From NCBI RefSeq assembly GCF_035944375.1, contig NZ_DASZBE010000020.1: a DNA stretch of 64,000 bases; one strand, given 5' to 3'. The DNA comes from Allobosea sp035944375 (GTDB lineage Bacteria > Pseudomonadota > Alphaproteobacteria > Rhizobiales > Beijerinckiaceae). The notes beneath the pieces were generated by a model. That model was given only the letters and a program-made list of their open reading frames with translations. It searched no databases and had not been told where the DNA came from. Made by a program: the position numbers and the translations under genes. Shown piece by piece: positions 8,215 through 16,529 of this stretch; position 1 is the stretch's first letter; the number at the start of each line of letters is the position of its first letter.

Positions 8215-9537
8215 TCACCCCTGCAGCGTGCTCGCCAGATCCTTGAAGGCGTCTGTGCTGAGCGCCGCGCTCATCTCCTGGTGCAGGGCCTCGTAGATCT
8301 TCGGCACCAGCACGATCGCCTTGTCGAGCTCGGCATCGGCACCGGCCTGATAGCCGCCCATCAGCCGCAGATCCCGCGTATCCTCGAAGCGCGAGATCAG
8401 CGCCTTCATCCGCGAGGCCAGCCCGCGCTGCTCCGGCGTCCAGACATGATGGGCGAGGCGCGAGACCGAGCCGAGCACGTTCACCGCCGGATAGCGCCCC
8501 TGGTCGGCGATGGCGCGGTCGAGCACGAGATGGCCGTCCAGCGTGCCGCGGATCGAATCCGCGACCGGGTCGTTGTGGTCGTCGCCGTCGATCAGCACGG
8601 AGAAGATGCCCGTGATCGTGCCGGTGCCCTCGACGCCGGGCCCCGCCCGCTCGAGCAGCTTCGGCAGCGTGCTGAAGACGCTCGGCGTGTAACCGCGGGC
8701 AACCGCGGGCTCGCCGGCCGCCAGCGCGACGTCGCGCGCCGCATGGGCGAGACGCGTCACGGAATCGAGGATCAGCAGCACGTCCTCGCCCTGGTCGCGG
8801 AAATACTCGGCCACCGCCATGGCAGTGTTGGGCGCGAGCCGGCGCATCATCGCGCTCTCGTCGCTGGTCGAGACGACGGCGACCGCCTGGCCGCGCATGG
8901 GGCCCAGCGTGTCGTCGAGGAATTCGCGCACCTCGCGGCCGCGCTCGCCGACGAGGCCGATGACGATAGTGGTGAAGCCCGGCGCCCGCGCCAGCATCGA
9001 GAGCAGGCTCGACTTGCCGACGCCGGAGCCGGCGAAGATGCCGATGCGCTGGCCGGCGCAGAGCGGCGTGAACAGGTCGACGACCTTGACGCCGGTGCGG
9101 ATCGGCCGCGTCACCCGCGCCCGCCTCATCGCCTCCGGGGGCGGCCCCTCGGCCGGCATCGCGACAGCGCCGGCCGGCAGCGGTCCGCTGTCGTCGATGG
9201 GCTCGCCGAAGGCGTTGACGACGCGGCCCTTCCAACTCTGTGAAGGGCGCAGCACGAGCGGCCCGGCGAGGCTGGCGCGGGCGCCGAGCCCGACGCCGAC
9301 CGTGGTCGCGAAGGGCTTCACCAGCACGCCGTCGCGGTCGATCCGGATCGCCTCGCCCAGTTCGGCGCGGCCATTGGTCGAGAGCGCGATGCGCTCGCCC
9401 AGCCGCACGAAGCGCGACAGCCCGCCGACGCGCAGCGCCGCCGGCGTGACCTCGCTGACGCTGCCGCTGACCTGGACCAGATCATGCGGCTGCGGCCCGC
9501 CGGCCAGGGCCTGTTCGAGTCGTGTCAGGGCGTTCAT
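8215..9537 (-). CDS. fliI: Flagellum-specific ATPase FliI
   Basis: A 440-residue ATPase that powers substrate unfolding at the base of the flagellar export apparatus. It has an N-terminal beta-barrel (about 1-85), a catalytic domain with Walker A GSGVGKS at 170-176 and Walker B around LLILDSVTRLAHAARDV, and a C-terminal helical domain. FliI-specific sequence includes GLVGERGREVREFL and the PAVARGYTPSVFSTLPKLLE region. It is last in a minus-strand unit with flgF and the DUF1217 gene, opposite to the surrounding cluster. The FliH-like partner is at 19568. Confidence 0.96.
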   Translation of the reverse strand: MNALTRLEQALAGGPQPHDLVQVSGSVSEVTPAALRVGGLSRFVRLGERIALSTNGRAELGEAIRIDRDGVLVKPFATTVGVGLGARASLAGPLVLRPSQSWKGRVVNAFGEPIDDSGPLPAGAVAMPAEGPPPEAMRRARVTRPIRTGVKVVDLFTPLCAGQRIGIFAGSGVGKSSLLSMLARAPGFTTIVIGLVGERGREVREFLDDTLGPMRGQAVAVVSTSDESAMMRRLAPNTAMAVAEYFRDQGEDVLLILDSVTRLAHAARDVALAAGEPAVARGYTPSVFSTLPKLLERAGPGVEGTGTITGIFSVLIDGDDHNDPVADSIRGTLDGHLVLDRAIADQGRYPAVNVLGSVSRLAHHVWTPEQRGLASRMKALISRFEDTRDLRLMGGYQAGADAELDKAIVLVPKIYEALHQEMSAALSTDAFKDLASTLQG

Positions 9538-9561
9538 CAGGATCCTGTCCGGCCGCTCCGC

Positions 9562-10284
9562 TCAGCTCTCGCCGAGCGAGCGGATGGCGCCGTCCACCGC
9601 CTTCTCGCCCTTGTCGATCGCGTTGGCGGCGCTCTCGAAGGCCCGCGTCACCGCGATCAGCTTGGTCATCTCGCGGATCGGGTTGACGTTCGAGCCCTCG
9701 ACGAAGCCCTGGCGTACGCCGTTGAGCACGAAATCGAGGATGGGCACCGCCGGTCGGTCGGGGATCACGCCGGAATTGTCGTGGCGCTGCAGCTTGGCGG
9801 CGGGGTCGATGGAAAAGAGGCCGATCGCGCCGACCTCCTGGTCACCCTGCCAGATCATGCCGTCGCGCGCGATCACGGGAGGCCCGCCCTCGGGGTCGAG
9901 CTGCATCGGCGCGCCGCCGGCGTCGAGCACCGGATGGTCCGAGAGCGTGCGCAGCTCGCCCTGCGGCGTCATCTTCATCCGCCCGTCGCGGGTATAGACC
10001 GTGCCGGCGGGCGTGGTGATCGCGAACCAGCCCTCGCCTTCGACGGCAACGTCGAGCGGGTTGCCGGTCTTGTCGAGCCCGCCCGGGATGCGGCTGATAT
10101 AGGTCTCGCCGGCCGAGGCGAAGGAGACCGCATCGGGCCCCTTCTTCGACAGGAAGGTGCTGAACTTGACCTCCTCGGCGCGAAAGCCGGCCGTGTTCAT
10201 GTTGGCGACGTTGCGCGCCAGCGTCTCCATGCGCTTCTCCAGCACGAGCTGGGAGGACAGGCCGACATAGATCGAGGACTGCAT
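9562..10284 (-). CDS. flgF: Flagellar basal-body rod protein FlgF
   Basis: A 240-residue axial protein of the FlgF/FlgG family, forming the proximal rod in the periplasm and exported without a signal peptide. It has the N-terminal rod motif (LEKRMETLARNVANMNTAGF), the domain D1 segment GEGWFAITTPAGTVYTRDG, and the C-terminal helix NPIREMTKLIAVTRAFESAA. The ATG at 10284 gives the family start MQSSIYVGL and lies 9 nt after GGAGG; a GTG at 10290 is in frame but too close to that site. fliI follows after 24 bp. Confidence 0.93.
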   Translation of the reverse strand: MQSSIYVGLSSQLVLEKRMETLARNVANMNTAGFRAEEVKFSTFLSKKGPDAVSFASAGETYISRIPGGLDKTGNPLDVAVEGEGWFAITTPAGTVYTRDGRMKMTPQGELRTLSDHPVLDAGGAPMQLDPEGGPPVIARDGMIWQGDQEVGAIGLFSIDPAAKLQRHDNSGVIPDRPAVPILDFVLNGVRQGFVEGSNVNPIREMTKLIAVTRAFESAANAIDKGEKAVDGAIRSLGES

Positions 10285-10286
10285 GG

Positions 10287-11072
10287 TCACACGCCTCCGA
10301 GGCGCAGGTTCTGGATGCTGAACAGCACGTCGGTGCTGACCCCGGCCGCGACCGGCGGCCCGACGAGGATGGTCAGGGCGTTATTGGCGGCCGTCTGGCT
10401 GGCGCCGATATCGGCGAGCGAGGTGAAGCGCAGCAGGAATTTCTTGACGCCCTCGGCGTCCTTCAGCTGGTCGAAATCCAGCTTCCTGGCGATCATCTCC
10501 GCCTGCTTGTCGATCGGCATCATCGAGGTCGAGGCGGGGATGCCGAGCGCCGTCTGCACCACCTTCAGCAGCGCCGGATCGGCCAGCACCTCATAGGCGT
10601 TCTTCAGGCCCGACGCCTTGCGCTCGAAATAGAGCGCGAGCCGGACATTCTCGTTCTGGCTGCCCTGCTGCTCCTCGAAGACCTGGCGGACATAGCGCTC
10701 GGTCATCGGCTTCTGCGTGCGGTCGAAGCTCGTCGTCGCCGAGCCGTAGCGGGCGAAGTTGAAGGTCGTCGCCAGCTCCTTGTAGCGCGGGTCGGTCAGC
10801 TTGTTGGCGAAGCTCGACGAGGTGTCGACGCCCTCGGTCAGGACTTTTCGGATAAGCCCCTTGGCGTAGGTCATCTCCTCCAGCCCGAAGGCTTTCATCG
10901 CGTAGCGGAAGATCCGGTCATTGCCGAGGAAGTCGTCGATCGATTTGATCTTGCCGATATGGGCGAGATAATAGGCGCTCTCATTGGCCGTCTGCGGCAT
11001 CGCGGCCGCCCGCTCCAGCGATTTGGGCAGGTTCCGCGCCACGGCCTGGAACGCCATCGTCGTCGTGGTCAT
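10287..11072 (-). CDS. DUF1217 domain flagellar protein
   Basis: A 261-residue protein with the DUF1217 pattern: an N-terminal FQAVARNLPKSLERAA, then YAKGLIRKVLTEG, FNFARYG, YVRQVFEEQQGSQNENVRLA and a C-terminal NNALTILVGPP segment. DUF1217 genes lie next to flgF and fliI in rhizobial flagellar clusters; molecular role unknown, perhaps a rod or hook accessory. The longer in-frame ATG at 11117 lacks a ribosome site, while the ATG at 11072 gives the family-like start MTTTTMAFQ. The gene heads the minus-strand unit and is divergent from motA. Confidence 0.8.
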   Translation of the reverse strand: MTTTTMAFQAVARNLPKSLERAAAMPQTANESAYYLAHIGKIKSIDDFLGNDRIFRYAMKAFGLEEMTYAKGLIRKVLTEGVDTSSSFANKLTDPRYKELATTFNFARYGSATTSFDRTQKPMTERYVRQVFEEQQGSQNENVRLALYFERKASGLKNAYEVLADPALLKVVQTALGIPASTSMMPIDKQAEMIARKLDFDQLKDAEGVKKFLLRFTSLADIGASQTAANNALTILVGPPVAAGVSTDVLFSIQNLRLGGV

Positions 11073-11240
11073 CGTCGCAATCCCGGCAGTGATCCGGGCC
11101 TGCGCCCGGACGTTCATGAGACATCAGGCTCGCGTGCAAGGCTTGCGCGGACCTGACCCCCGGCTTCGACAGTCGTTTCAGCCTCGCGCAAGCCAGCTCC
11201 ACTAGCGCTTCACTTGCAGATTGCGAGAAGGAGCGGCGCC

Positions 11241-12143
11241 TTGAGCGTATTGATCGGTTTGTTGATTGCGGTCGGCTCGCTCATCGGCGGTTTCGCCGCG
11301 ATGGGGGGGCATGTCGCCGTGCTCTGGCAGCCCTGGGAACTGGTGATCATCCTCGGCACCGCCATCGGCACCTACATCATCGCCAACCCGATGAAGACGG
11401 TCGCCGACACCGGCACCGCGGTGATGGAGGCGCTGCGCAACCAGGCGCCGAGCCAGGCGCATTACTTCGAGGTGCTCGGCGTGCTCTACGCGCTGATGCG
11501 CGAATTGCGCAACAAGGGCCGCGCCGAGATCGAGCAGCATATCGAGACGCCCTATGAATCGACGCTCTTCGCCGGCTTTCCCAGCGTCCTCGCCGATCCC
11601 CAGCTGACAACCTTCATCTGCGACTATTTTCGCCTGATCATCGTCGGCAAGGCGCAGGCCCATGAGGTCGAGGCGCTGCTGGACGAGGAGATCGGCAGCC
11701 ACTTCCAGGACCGGCTGAAGCCCTACTACGCGCTGGGTACCGTATCGGAGGCCCTGCCGGCGCTCGGCATCGTCGCCGCCGTGCTCGGCGTCATCAAGGC
11801 GATGGGCGCGATCGACCAGTCGCCCGCCCTGCTCGGCGGCTTCATCGGTGCCGCCCTGGTCGGCACCTTCGCCGGCATCTTCTTCTCCTATGCCGTGATC
11901 GGGCCGATCTCGCTCAAAATCAAGGCGATGCGCGAGAAGCAGCTGCGCGTCTACATCGTCGTCAAGCAGACCCTGCTCGCCTTCATCAACGGCGCCGCGC
12001 CGCAGGTCGCGCTCGAATATGGCCGCAAGGTCATCTCCGCCGCCGAGCGGCCCTCGATCGACGAGGTCGAGGACAAGACCATCAGCGGCGCCGGCCAGCG
12101 TGCGGCGCCCGCCAATGACCGCGCCCAGAAGGAAGCCGCCTGA
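11241..12143 (+). CDS. motA: Flagellar stator protein MotA
   Basis: A 300-residue inner-membrane stator subunit. With MotB it conducts protons and pushes on FliG. The start is TTG at 11241, giving MSVLIGLLIAVGSLIGGFAA; AAGGAG (about 11229-11234) lies the usual distance upstream. A TTG at 11214 in the same frame has no such site. There are four membrane helices, at about 2-22, 33-50, 165-190 and 195-220, with the cytoplasmic loop between helices 2 and 3. Its stop overlaps the fliM ATG by one base. The partner motB is 8 kb away, as in rhizobia. Confidence 0.95.
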   Translation: MSVLIGLLIAVGSLIGGFAAMGGHVAVLWQPWELVIILGTAIGTYIIANPMKTVADTGTAVMEALRNQAPSQAHYFEVLGVLYALMRELRNKGRAEIEQHIETPYESTLFAGFPSVLADPQLTTFICDYFRLIIVGKAQAHEVEALLDEEIGSHFQDRLKPYYALGTVSEALPALGIVAAVLGVIKAMGAIDQSPALLGGFIGAALVGTFAGIFFSYAVIGPISLKIKAMREKQLRVYIVVKQTLLAFINGAAPQVALEYGRKVISAAERPSIDEVEDKTISGAGQRAAPANDRAQKEAA

Positions 12144-13090
12144 TGAGCACCGCCGCCCAGGCCATCCGCGAGGACAAGCTCCTCGAATCGACGGGCATCT
12201 CGATCGACCGGCTGCCCATGCTGCGCATGGTCTTCGACCGGCTCGCCACCGGCTGCGCCGACGCGGTGCGCCAGATGTCGACCTCGCCGACCTATTTTTC
12301 CGTCGCCAACGTCCAGAGCCAGCGCATCGGCGACGCGCTCAACGCCCACGCCCACAACACCATCGCCGGCATCTTCCATTCGCCGGAATGGGATTCGCGC
12401 ATCCTGATCGGCTTCGACCGGGATTTCGTCTTCACCCTGATCGAGGTGCTCTTCGGCGCCGACGGCAGCGAGCGGCCCTACAAATACGAGCCGGATTTTC
12501 CCGACGACGAGCGGCCCTACACGCCCATCGAGATCCAGGTCGCGCAGGCGCTCTGCGAGCTCGCGGCGCAGAACCTCCAGGCCGCCTTCAGCCCCGTCGC
12601 CGATGTCAGCTTCATCTTCGAGCAGATCGAGACGCGGATGTACTTCGCCGCGATCGGCAGCCGCAGCAACCTGGCGGTGAAGTCGCAGCTCCTCGTCCAG
12701 GGCCTCGACAATTGCGGGCAGATGTTCGTCATCATCCCGCAGACGGCGCTGAACCCGATCCGCCAGAGCCTCACCCGCGTCGTCTCCGGCCACACCACCG
12801 TCAAGGACCAGCGCTGGACGAAGCAGATCCAGACGGAGGTCCACAAGACCGAGGTCAGGCTGCAGGCGATCCTCGAGGAGCGCCCGATGACGCTCGGCGA
12901 AATCAGCGCCCTCAAGATCGGGCAGGTCATCGAGCTGCAGGCTTCGCCGCGCTCGCCCGTTCGCCTCCAGTGCAATGACGAGACCGTCTTCTGGTGCCAG
13001 CTCGGCCAGCGCGACGGATCCTATGTCCTGCGCGTGCAGGACAGCGCCAACCAGGAACAGGAGTTTTTCGATGATCTTCTATCTCGGTGA
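12143..13090 (+). CDS. fliM: Flagellar switch protein FliM
   Basis: A 315-residue C-ring protein. The middle CheC-like domain spans about 50-230 and the C-terminal SpoA domain about 245-315 (LGEISALKIGQVIELQ, then RDGSYVLRV). In enterobacteria an N-terminal EIDALL-like peptide binds CheY-P; here the start is STAAQAIREDKLLESTGISI, a divergent version. FliM links FliG and FliN and sets rotation direction or speed. It is translationally coupled to motA, and the next gene begins inside its last 20 bases. Confidence 0.93.
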   Translation: MSTAAQAIREDKLLESTGISIDRLPMLRMVFDRLATGCADAVRQMSTSPTYFSVANVQSQRIGDALNAHAHNTIAGIFHSPEWDSRILIGFDRDFVFTLIEVLFGADGSERPYKYEPDFPDDERPYTPIEIQVAQALCELAAQNLQAAFSPVADVSFIFEQIETRMYFAAIGSRSNLAVKSQLLVQGLDNCGQMFVIIPQTALNPIRQSLTRVVSGHTTVKDQRWTKQIQTEVHKTEVRLQAILEERPMTLGEISALKIGQVIELQASPRSPVRLQCNDETVFWCQLGQRDGSYVLRVQDSANQEQEFFDDLLSR

Positions 13091-13382
13091 AGCCGTCCTC
13101 TTCGTGGCCCTGCTGCTGACCAGCCTCCAGGTCCTGCGCATGCGCCGCGAGTTGCAGCGCATGCGCGCCTATCACGCCGAATTCCAGCAGGTCTTCGGCA
13201 AGACCGAGACGGCGCTGTCCGCCATCCAGGCCACGATCCGCGAACTCCACGCCAGCGGCCGCGAGGTCGTCGAGGAACTGGGCCAGCGCATCGACACCGG
13301 ACGCCGCCTCGCGAGCGATCTCAAGCGCATCGGCTCGGCAAGCGAGGCGCGGCGCGGCGACACCGGCCGCAACGCCGCCTGA
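13071..13382 (+). CDS. DUF6468-like small membrane protein between fliM and fliN
   Basis: A 103-residue protein with one N-terminal membrane helix (about residues 2-20, FYLGEAVLFVALLLTSLQVL) and a charged helical cytoplasmic region to about residue 95, probably coiled coil. A small gene of this design sits between fliM and fliN in many alphaproteobacteria; I associate it with DUF6468, a label not verified here. The ATG at 13071 overlaps fliM by 20 bases in another frame, implying coupled translation. A membrane-tethered motor accessory is a guess. Confidence 0.65.
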   Translation: MIFYLGEAVLFVALLLTSLQVLRMRRELQRMRAYHAEFQQVFGKTETALSAIQATIRELHASGREVVEELGQRIDTGRRLASDLKRIGSASEARRGDTGRNAA

Positions 13383-13420
13383 CGGCTTTTTCCAATCGCC
13401 TTTCCCTCCGGGAGACCACC

Positions 13421-13816
13421 ATGAAGAAGCCGACCAAGCCGATGAAGCTCTCCGACCTCGCTCTCTCCGAAGAGCAGGCCGACGTCGCCCTGATGGAGCC
13501 GCAGGCTGCGACCGAGCCCGAGGCTGCGGAAGCGCCGCCCCCCGCCGACGACCCGCTCAATCTCGAGGCGGTGATGCGCATCCCCGTCACGATCCAGGTC
13601 GTGCTCGGCAGCGCCTCCATGCAGGTCGCCAATCTGATGAAGCTGCGCCGCGGCGCGGTGGTGCCACTCGACCACCGCGTCGGCGAGCCGGTCGACGTCG
13701 TCGTCAACGGCCGCATCGTCGCGCGTGGCGAGGTCGTGATCGTCGAGGACGACAACAGCCGCTTCGGCGTCTCGCTGACCGAGATCGTCGGCGTCCAGGC
13801 CAAGTTCGAAGAGTGA
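13421..13816 (+). CDS. fliN: Flagellar switch protein FliN
   Basis: A 131-residue C-ring protein. The first 45 residues are a Glu/Ala/Pro-rich linker. Residues 50-131 form the SpoA domain: VMRIPVTIQVVLGSASMQVA, then LKLRRGAVVPLDHRVGEPVDV and VNGRIVARGEVVIVEDDNSRFGV in overlapping order. FliN forms rings at the base of the switch and helps recruit FliH-FliI. Length and motifs are normal. fliG follows after 13 bases. Confidence 0.94.
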   Translation: MKKPTKPMKLSDLALSEEQADVALMEPQAATEPEAAEAPPPADDPLNLEAVMRIPVTIQVVLGSASMQVANLMKLRRGAVVPLDHRVGEPVDVVVNGRIVARGEVVIVEDDNSRFGVSLTEIVGVQAKFEE

Positions 13817-13829
13817 GGCCGGGCACACG

Positions 13830-14891
13830 ATGACGGCGATCGCGAAGGACAACCGGGCCGCAAGCCCCGCCACGCCCGCACCGTCGGGCAAGACGGCGGC
13901 GCTCGGCGGCGCCGGCAAGGCGGCCGTGCTCGTGCTGGCCATGGGCAAGCCGCTGGCCGGGCGGATGCTGAAGCATCTCGACACCGCCGAGGTCCGCGCT
14001 CTGATGCGGCGCGCCTCCGAGCTCGGCCCGGTCGCCGCCGACGACATCGCCGATCTCGTCGACGAGTTCAGCGACCAGTTTTCGCGAGGCATGAATCTCG
14101 TCGGCTCGCCCGGCGAGGTGCAGAAGCTGCTGACCGGCGTGCTGCCGCCCGAGGAGATCACCGAGATCATCGGCGAGACCGCCGAGGCCGCCAACCGCTC
14201 GATCTGGGACCGCATCTCACAGATGCCCGAGAGCGCGCTCGCCGGCTATCTCGCCAAGGAGCATCCGCAGACGGCGGCCTACGTCCTGTCCAAGCTCAAG
14301 CCGGCCTGTGCCTCGCGGGTGATGACGCAGTGGCCGGCCGACAAGCGCCACGAGCTGATGCGGCGCATGCTGAACCTGAAGCCGGTGGCCGAGCAGCCGG
14401 CGGGAATCGTCGAGAAGGCGCTCTACGAGGGCTTCACGCTGAACCTCTCGCGCAACAAGGGCGCCGACACCCATGCCCGCATGGCCGACATCCTCAACAA
14501 GATGGACAGCCAGGACATGGAGGAGGCGCTGGGCAGCCTGCAGCGGATCCGGCCGGAATCGGCGGAGATGCTGAAGGGCCTGCTCTTCACCTTCGACGAC
14601 ATCGTCAAGCTCTCGGCCCGCGCCCGCATGGCGATCTTCGACCAGGTCCCGACCGACCGGCTCGTGCTGGCACTCAAGGGCACGGAAGCCGGCTTTCGCG
14701 ACCAGATCCTGTCCTCGCTCGCCGCCCGCGCACGCCGCATCGTGCAGCAGGATCTCGAGAACGGCGAGCCGGCGCTGCAGCGCGAGGTCGTCGATGCCCG
14801 CCGCGCCATCACCGACATCGCACTGGAGATGGCCAGCCGCGGCGAGATCGAACTCAACCCGGACCGCGAGGAGGGCGCCTATTTCCAGTGA
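13830..14891 (+). CDS. fliG: Flagellar motor switch protein FliG
   Basis: A 353-residue protein with the three FliG regions: N-terminal (about 25-120, binding the FliF ring), middle (about 135-250, with AKEHPQTAAYVLSKL, the EHPQ signature), and C-terminal (about 260-345) with the charged helix that meets MotA. LVLALKGTEAGFRDQILSSL is a clear C-terminal signature. It transmits stator torque to the rotor. It lies between fliN and flhB in one run of plus-strand genes. Confidence 0.95.
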   Translation: MTAIAKDNRAASPATPAPSGKTAALGGAGKAAVLVLAMGKPLAGRMLKHLDTAEVRALMRRASELGPVAADDIADLVDEFSDQFSRGMNLVGSPGEVQKLLTGVLPPEEITEIIGETAEAANRSIWDRISQMPESALAGYLAKEHPQTAAYVLSKLKPACASRVMTQWPADKRHELMRRMLNLKPVAEQPAGIVEKALYEGFTLNLSRNKGADTHARMADILNKMDSQDMEEALGSLQRIRPESAEMLKGLLFTFDDIVKLSARARMAIFDQVPTDRLVLALKGTEAGFRDQILSSLAARARRIVQQDLENGEPALQREVVDARRAITDIALEMASRGEIELNPDREEGAYFQ

Positions 14892-14923
14892 CCGCCAGGA
14901 TGTCGACGGGGAGGTGACGACGC

Positions 14924-15988
14924 GTGTCCGAACAGGACCAGGAGAGCAAGACCGAGGAAGCCTCCGAGAAGAAGGTGCGAGATGCCGTCGAGCGCGGCAA
15001 CACGCCCTCCTCCAAGGAAGCCCCGATCTTCGCCAGCATCGCCGCGACGCTGATCGCCGGCGTCTTCCTGATGCGGGACGGAGCCGCCGCCATGGCCCGC
15101 TTCCTCACCGAGTTTCTGGCCGACCCCGCCGGCTTCGACATCTCGACCAGCGGCAACACGACCGCGCTTCTGCTCTACGCCGCGATGCAGGCCGGACTGT
15201 TCCTGTGGCCCGTCTTCGCGCTCTTCCTCGTCTTCGGCCTGAGTGCGGCCTTCCTGCAGCATCCGCCCCAGCTCGCCCTCGAACGGATCAAGCCGCAATG
15301 GTCGCGGCTCTCCCCGTCCAAGGGCTTCACGCGGATCTTCGGGAGCCAGGGCCTCGTTGAATTCGGCAAGTCGTTGGCCAAGTTCGCCGCCATCACGGTG
15401 ACCGTCTGGCTGATCCTCAAATCGGACAAGAACACGGTGGTGACGGCCATGCTGAGGGATCCCAGCGCCCTTCCGGAACTGATCCTGACGATCGCGATCC
15501 GCCTGCTCTCGGCGGCCTGCGTGGCAACGATCGTGATCGTCGCGATCGACCTGGTCTGGACCCAGAAATTCTGGCGCCGCTCGCTGCGCATGACCAAGCA
15601 GGAGGTCAAGGACGAGCACAAGCAGGCCGAGGGCGACCCGATCCTGAAATCCCGCCGGCTCTCGCTCGCCCGCGACCGCGCCCGCAACCGCATGATGGCC
15701 GCCGTGCCCCGCGCCACCGTCATCATCGCCAACCCGACCCATTACGCCGTGGCGCTGCGCTATGTGCAGGAGGAGGGCGGCGCGCCGCTGGTGCTGGCCA
15801 AGGGCACGGACCTGATCGCGCTCAAGATCCGCGAGATCGCCGAAGCCAACGACATCCCCGTGGTCGAGGACCGCGCGCTCGCCCGCTCGCTCCACGCCGC
15901 CGTCCAGCTCGACCAGATGATCCCGCCGGAATTCTACAAGGTCGTCGCCGAGCTGCTCTGCCTCGTCTACGCGAAGAAGGTGGCGTGA
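14924..15988 (+). CDS. flhB: Flagellar export switch protein FlhB
   Basis: A 354-residue protein of the FlhB/YscU family. Four membrane helices lie between about 35 and 210, followed by a cytosolic domain with the autocleavage motif NPTH at 270-273. Cleavage between N and P switches export from rod/hook to filament substrates. The start is GTG at 14924 with GGGGAGG about 10 nt upstream. The N terminus is charged (SEQDQESKTEEASEKKVRDA), typical of the family. The orphan antitoxin gene lies 15 bases downstream on the opposite strand. Confidence 0.95.
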   Translation: MSEQDQESKTEEASEKKVRDAVERGNTPSSKEAPIFASIAATLIAGVFLMRDGAAAMARFLTEFLADPAGFDISTSGNTTALLLYAAMQAGLFLWPVFALFLVFGLSAAFLQHPPQLALERIKPQWSRLSPSKGFTRIFGSQGLVEFGKSLAKFAAITVTVWLILKSDKNTVVTAMLRDPSALPELILTIAIRLLSAACVATIVIVAIDLVWTQKFWRRSLRMTKQEVKDEHKQAEGDPILKSRRLSLARDRARNRMMAAVPRATVIIANPTHYAVALRYVQEEGGAPLVLAKGTDLIALKIREIAEANDIPVVEDRALARSLHAAVQLDQMIPPEFYKVVAELLCLVYAKKVA

Positions 15989-16003
15989 GGGGCGCTGCGT
16001 CCC

Positions 16004-16306
16004 TCAGGCCGCGATCTCGATCCGTTCGACCTTGATGTCGTTCTCGTGCGCCCGGACGCGCGCCAGATCATGCGCAGCCTGCATCCGCAGCAAGGTATCG
16101 GCGCGCACACCAAAGGCCTTCTCGAACCGGATCGCCATCTCCGCCGACAAGCCGGCGTTGCCGTTCAGAAGATTGCTCATGGCCTGCCGCGTGACGCCCA
16201 GCTTCTGCGCCGCAATGGTCACGCTCAGCCCATAGGGCTGGATGAATTCGGCCTTGAGCCATTCGCCAGGATGGACGGCGAAACTCTCATGCAGCTTGAT
16301 CGCCAT
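16004..16306 (-). CDS. HigA-family XRE antitoxin, orphan
   Basis: A 100-residue DNA-binding protein of the HigA/VapI type. It starts with HPGEWLKAEFIQPYGLSVT and continues with an XRE helix-turn-helix at about 27-55 (AAQKLGVTRQAMSNLLNG) and the family tail AIRFEKAFGVRADTLLRMQ. GGGAG lies about 8 nt before the ATG. In higBA modules the RelE-like toxin gene precedes higA; no such gene is present upstream on this strand, where the flagellin leader begins instead. It is therefore an orphan antitoxin or plain regulator placed between flhB and flagellin. Confidence 0.8.
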   Translation of the reverse strand: MAIKLHESFAVHPGEWLKAEFIQPYGLSVTIAAQKLGVTRQAMSNLLNGNAGLSAEMAIRFEKAFGVRADTLLRMQAAHDLARVRAHENDIKVERIEIAA

Positions 16307-16529
16307 AACTTGTGCTCCCGGCCGCCTTGTCGATCCTCATAGGGCGCTATCGACCGAGCAAGGATCGCTCATCCCACCAGCCCCGCGCAAGCTTCGCCCG
16401 CTACACCAGACCCATGGCAGGTTGACCCGATGGGTGCGTCCCCGGCGTCAAAGGCATGAAGCCGCCCTGCCATCCCGGTGCAAACCCGGAATGTTCCCAC
16501 CAATCCCTTCCAGATTGAGGAACATCATC

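Noticed and set aside
8049..8246. A 65-codon plus-strand frame between the FliL-like and fliI genes
   Set aside because: It lies within the inverted-repeat element and has no ribosome site; the repeat explains the open frame.
16400..16529. TTGACC near 16423 as the flagellin -35 box
   Set aside because: No -10 sequence lies at 16-18 nt, and flagellin promoters in this group often use other sigma factors.
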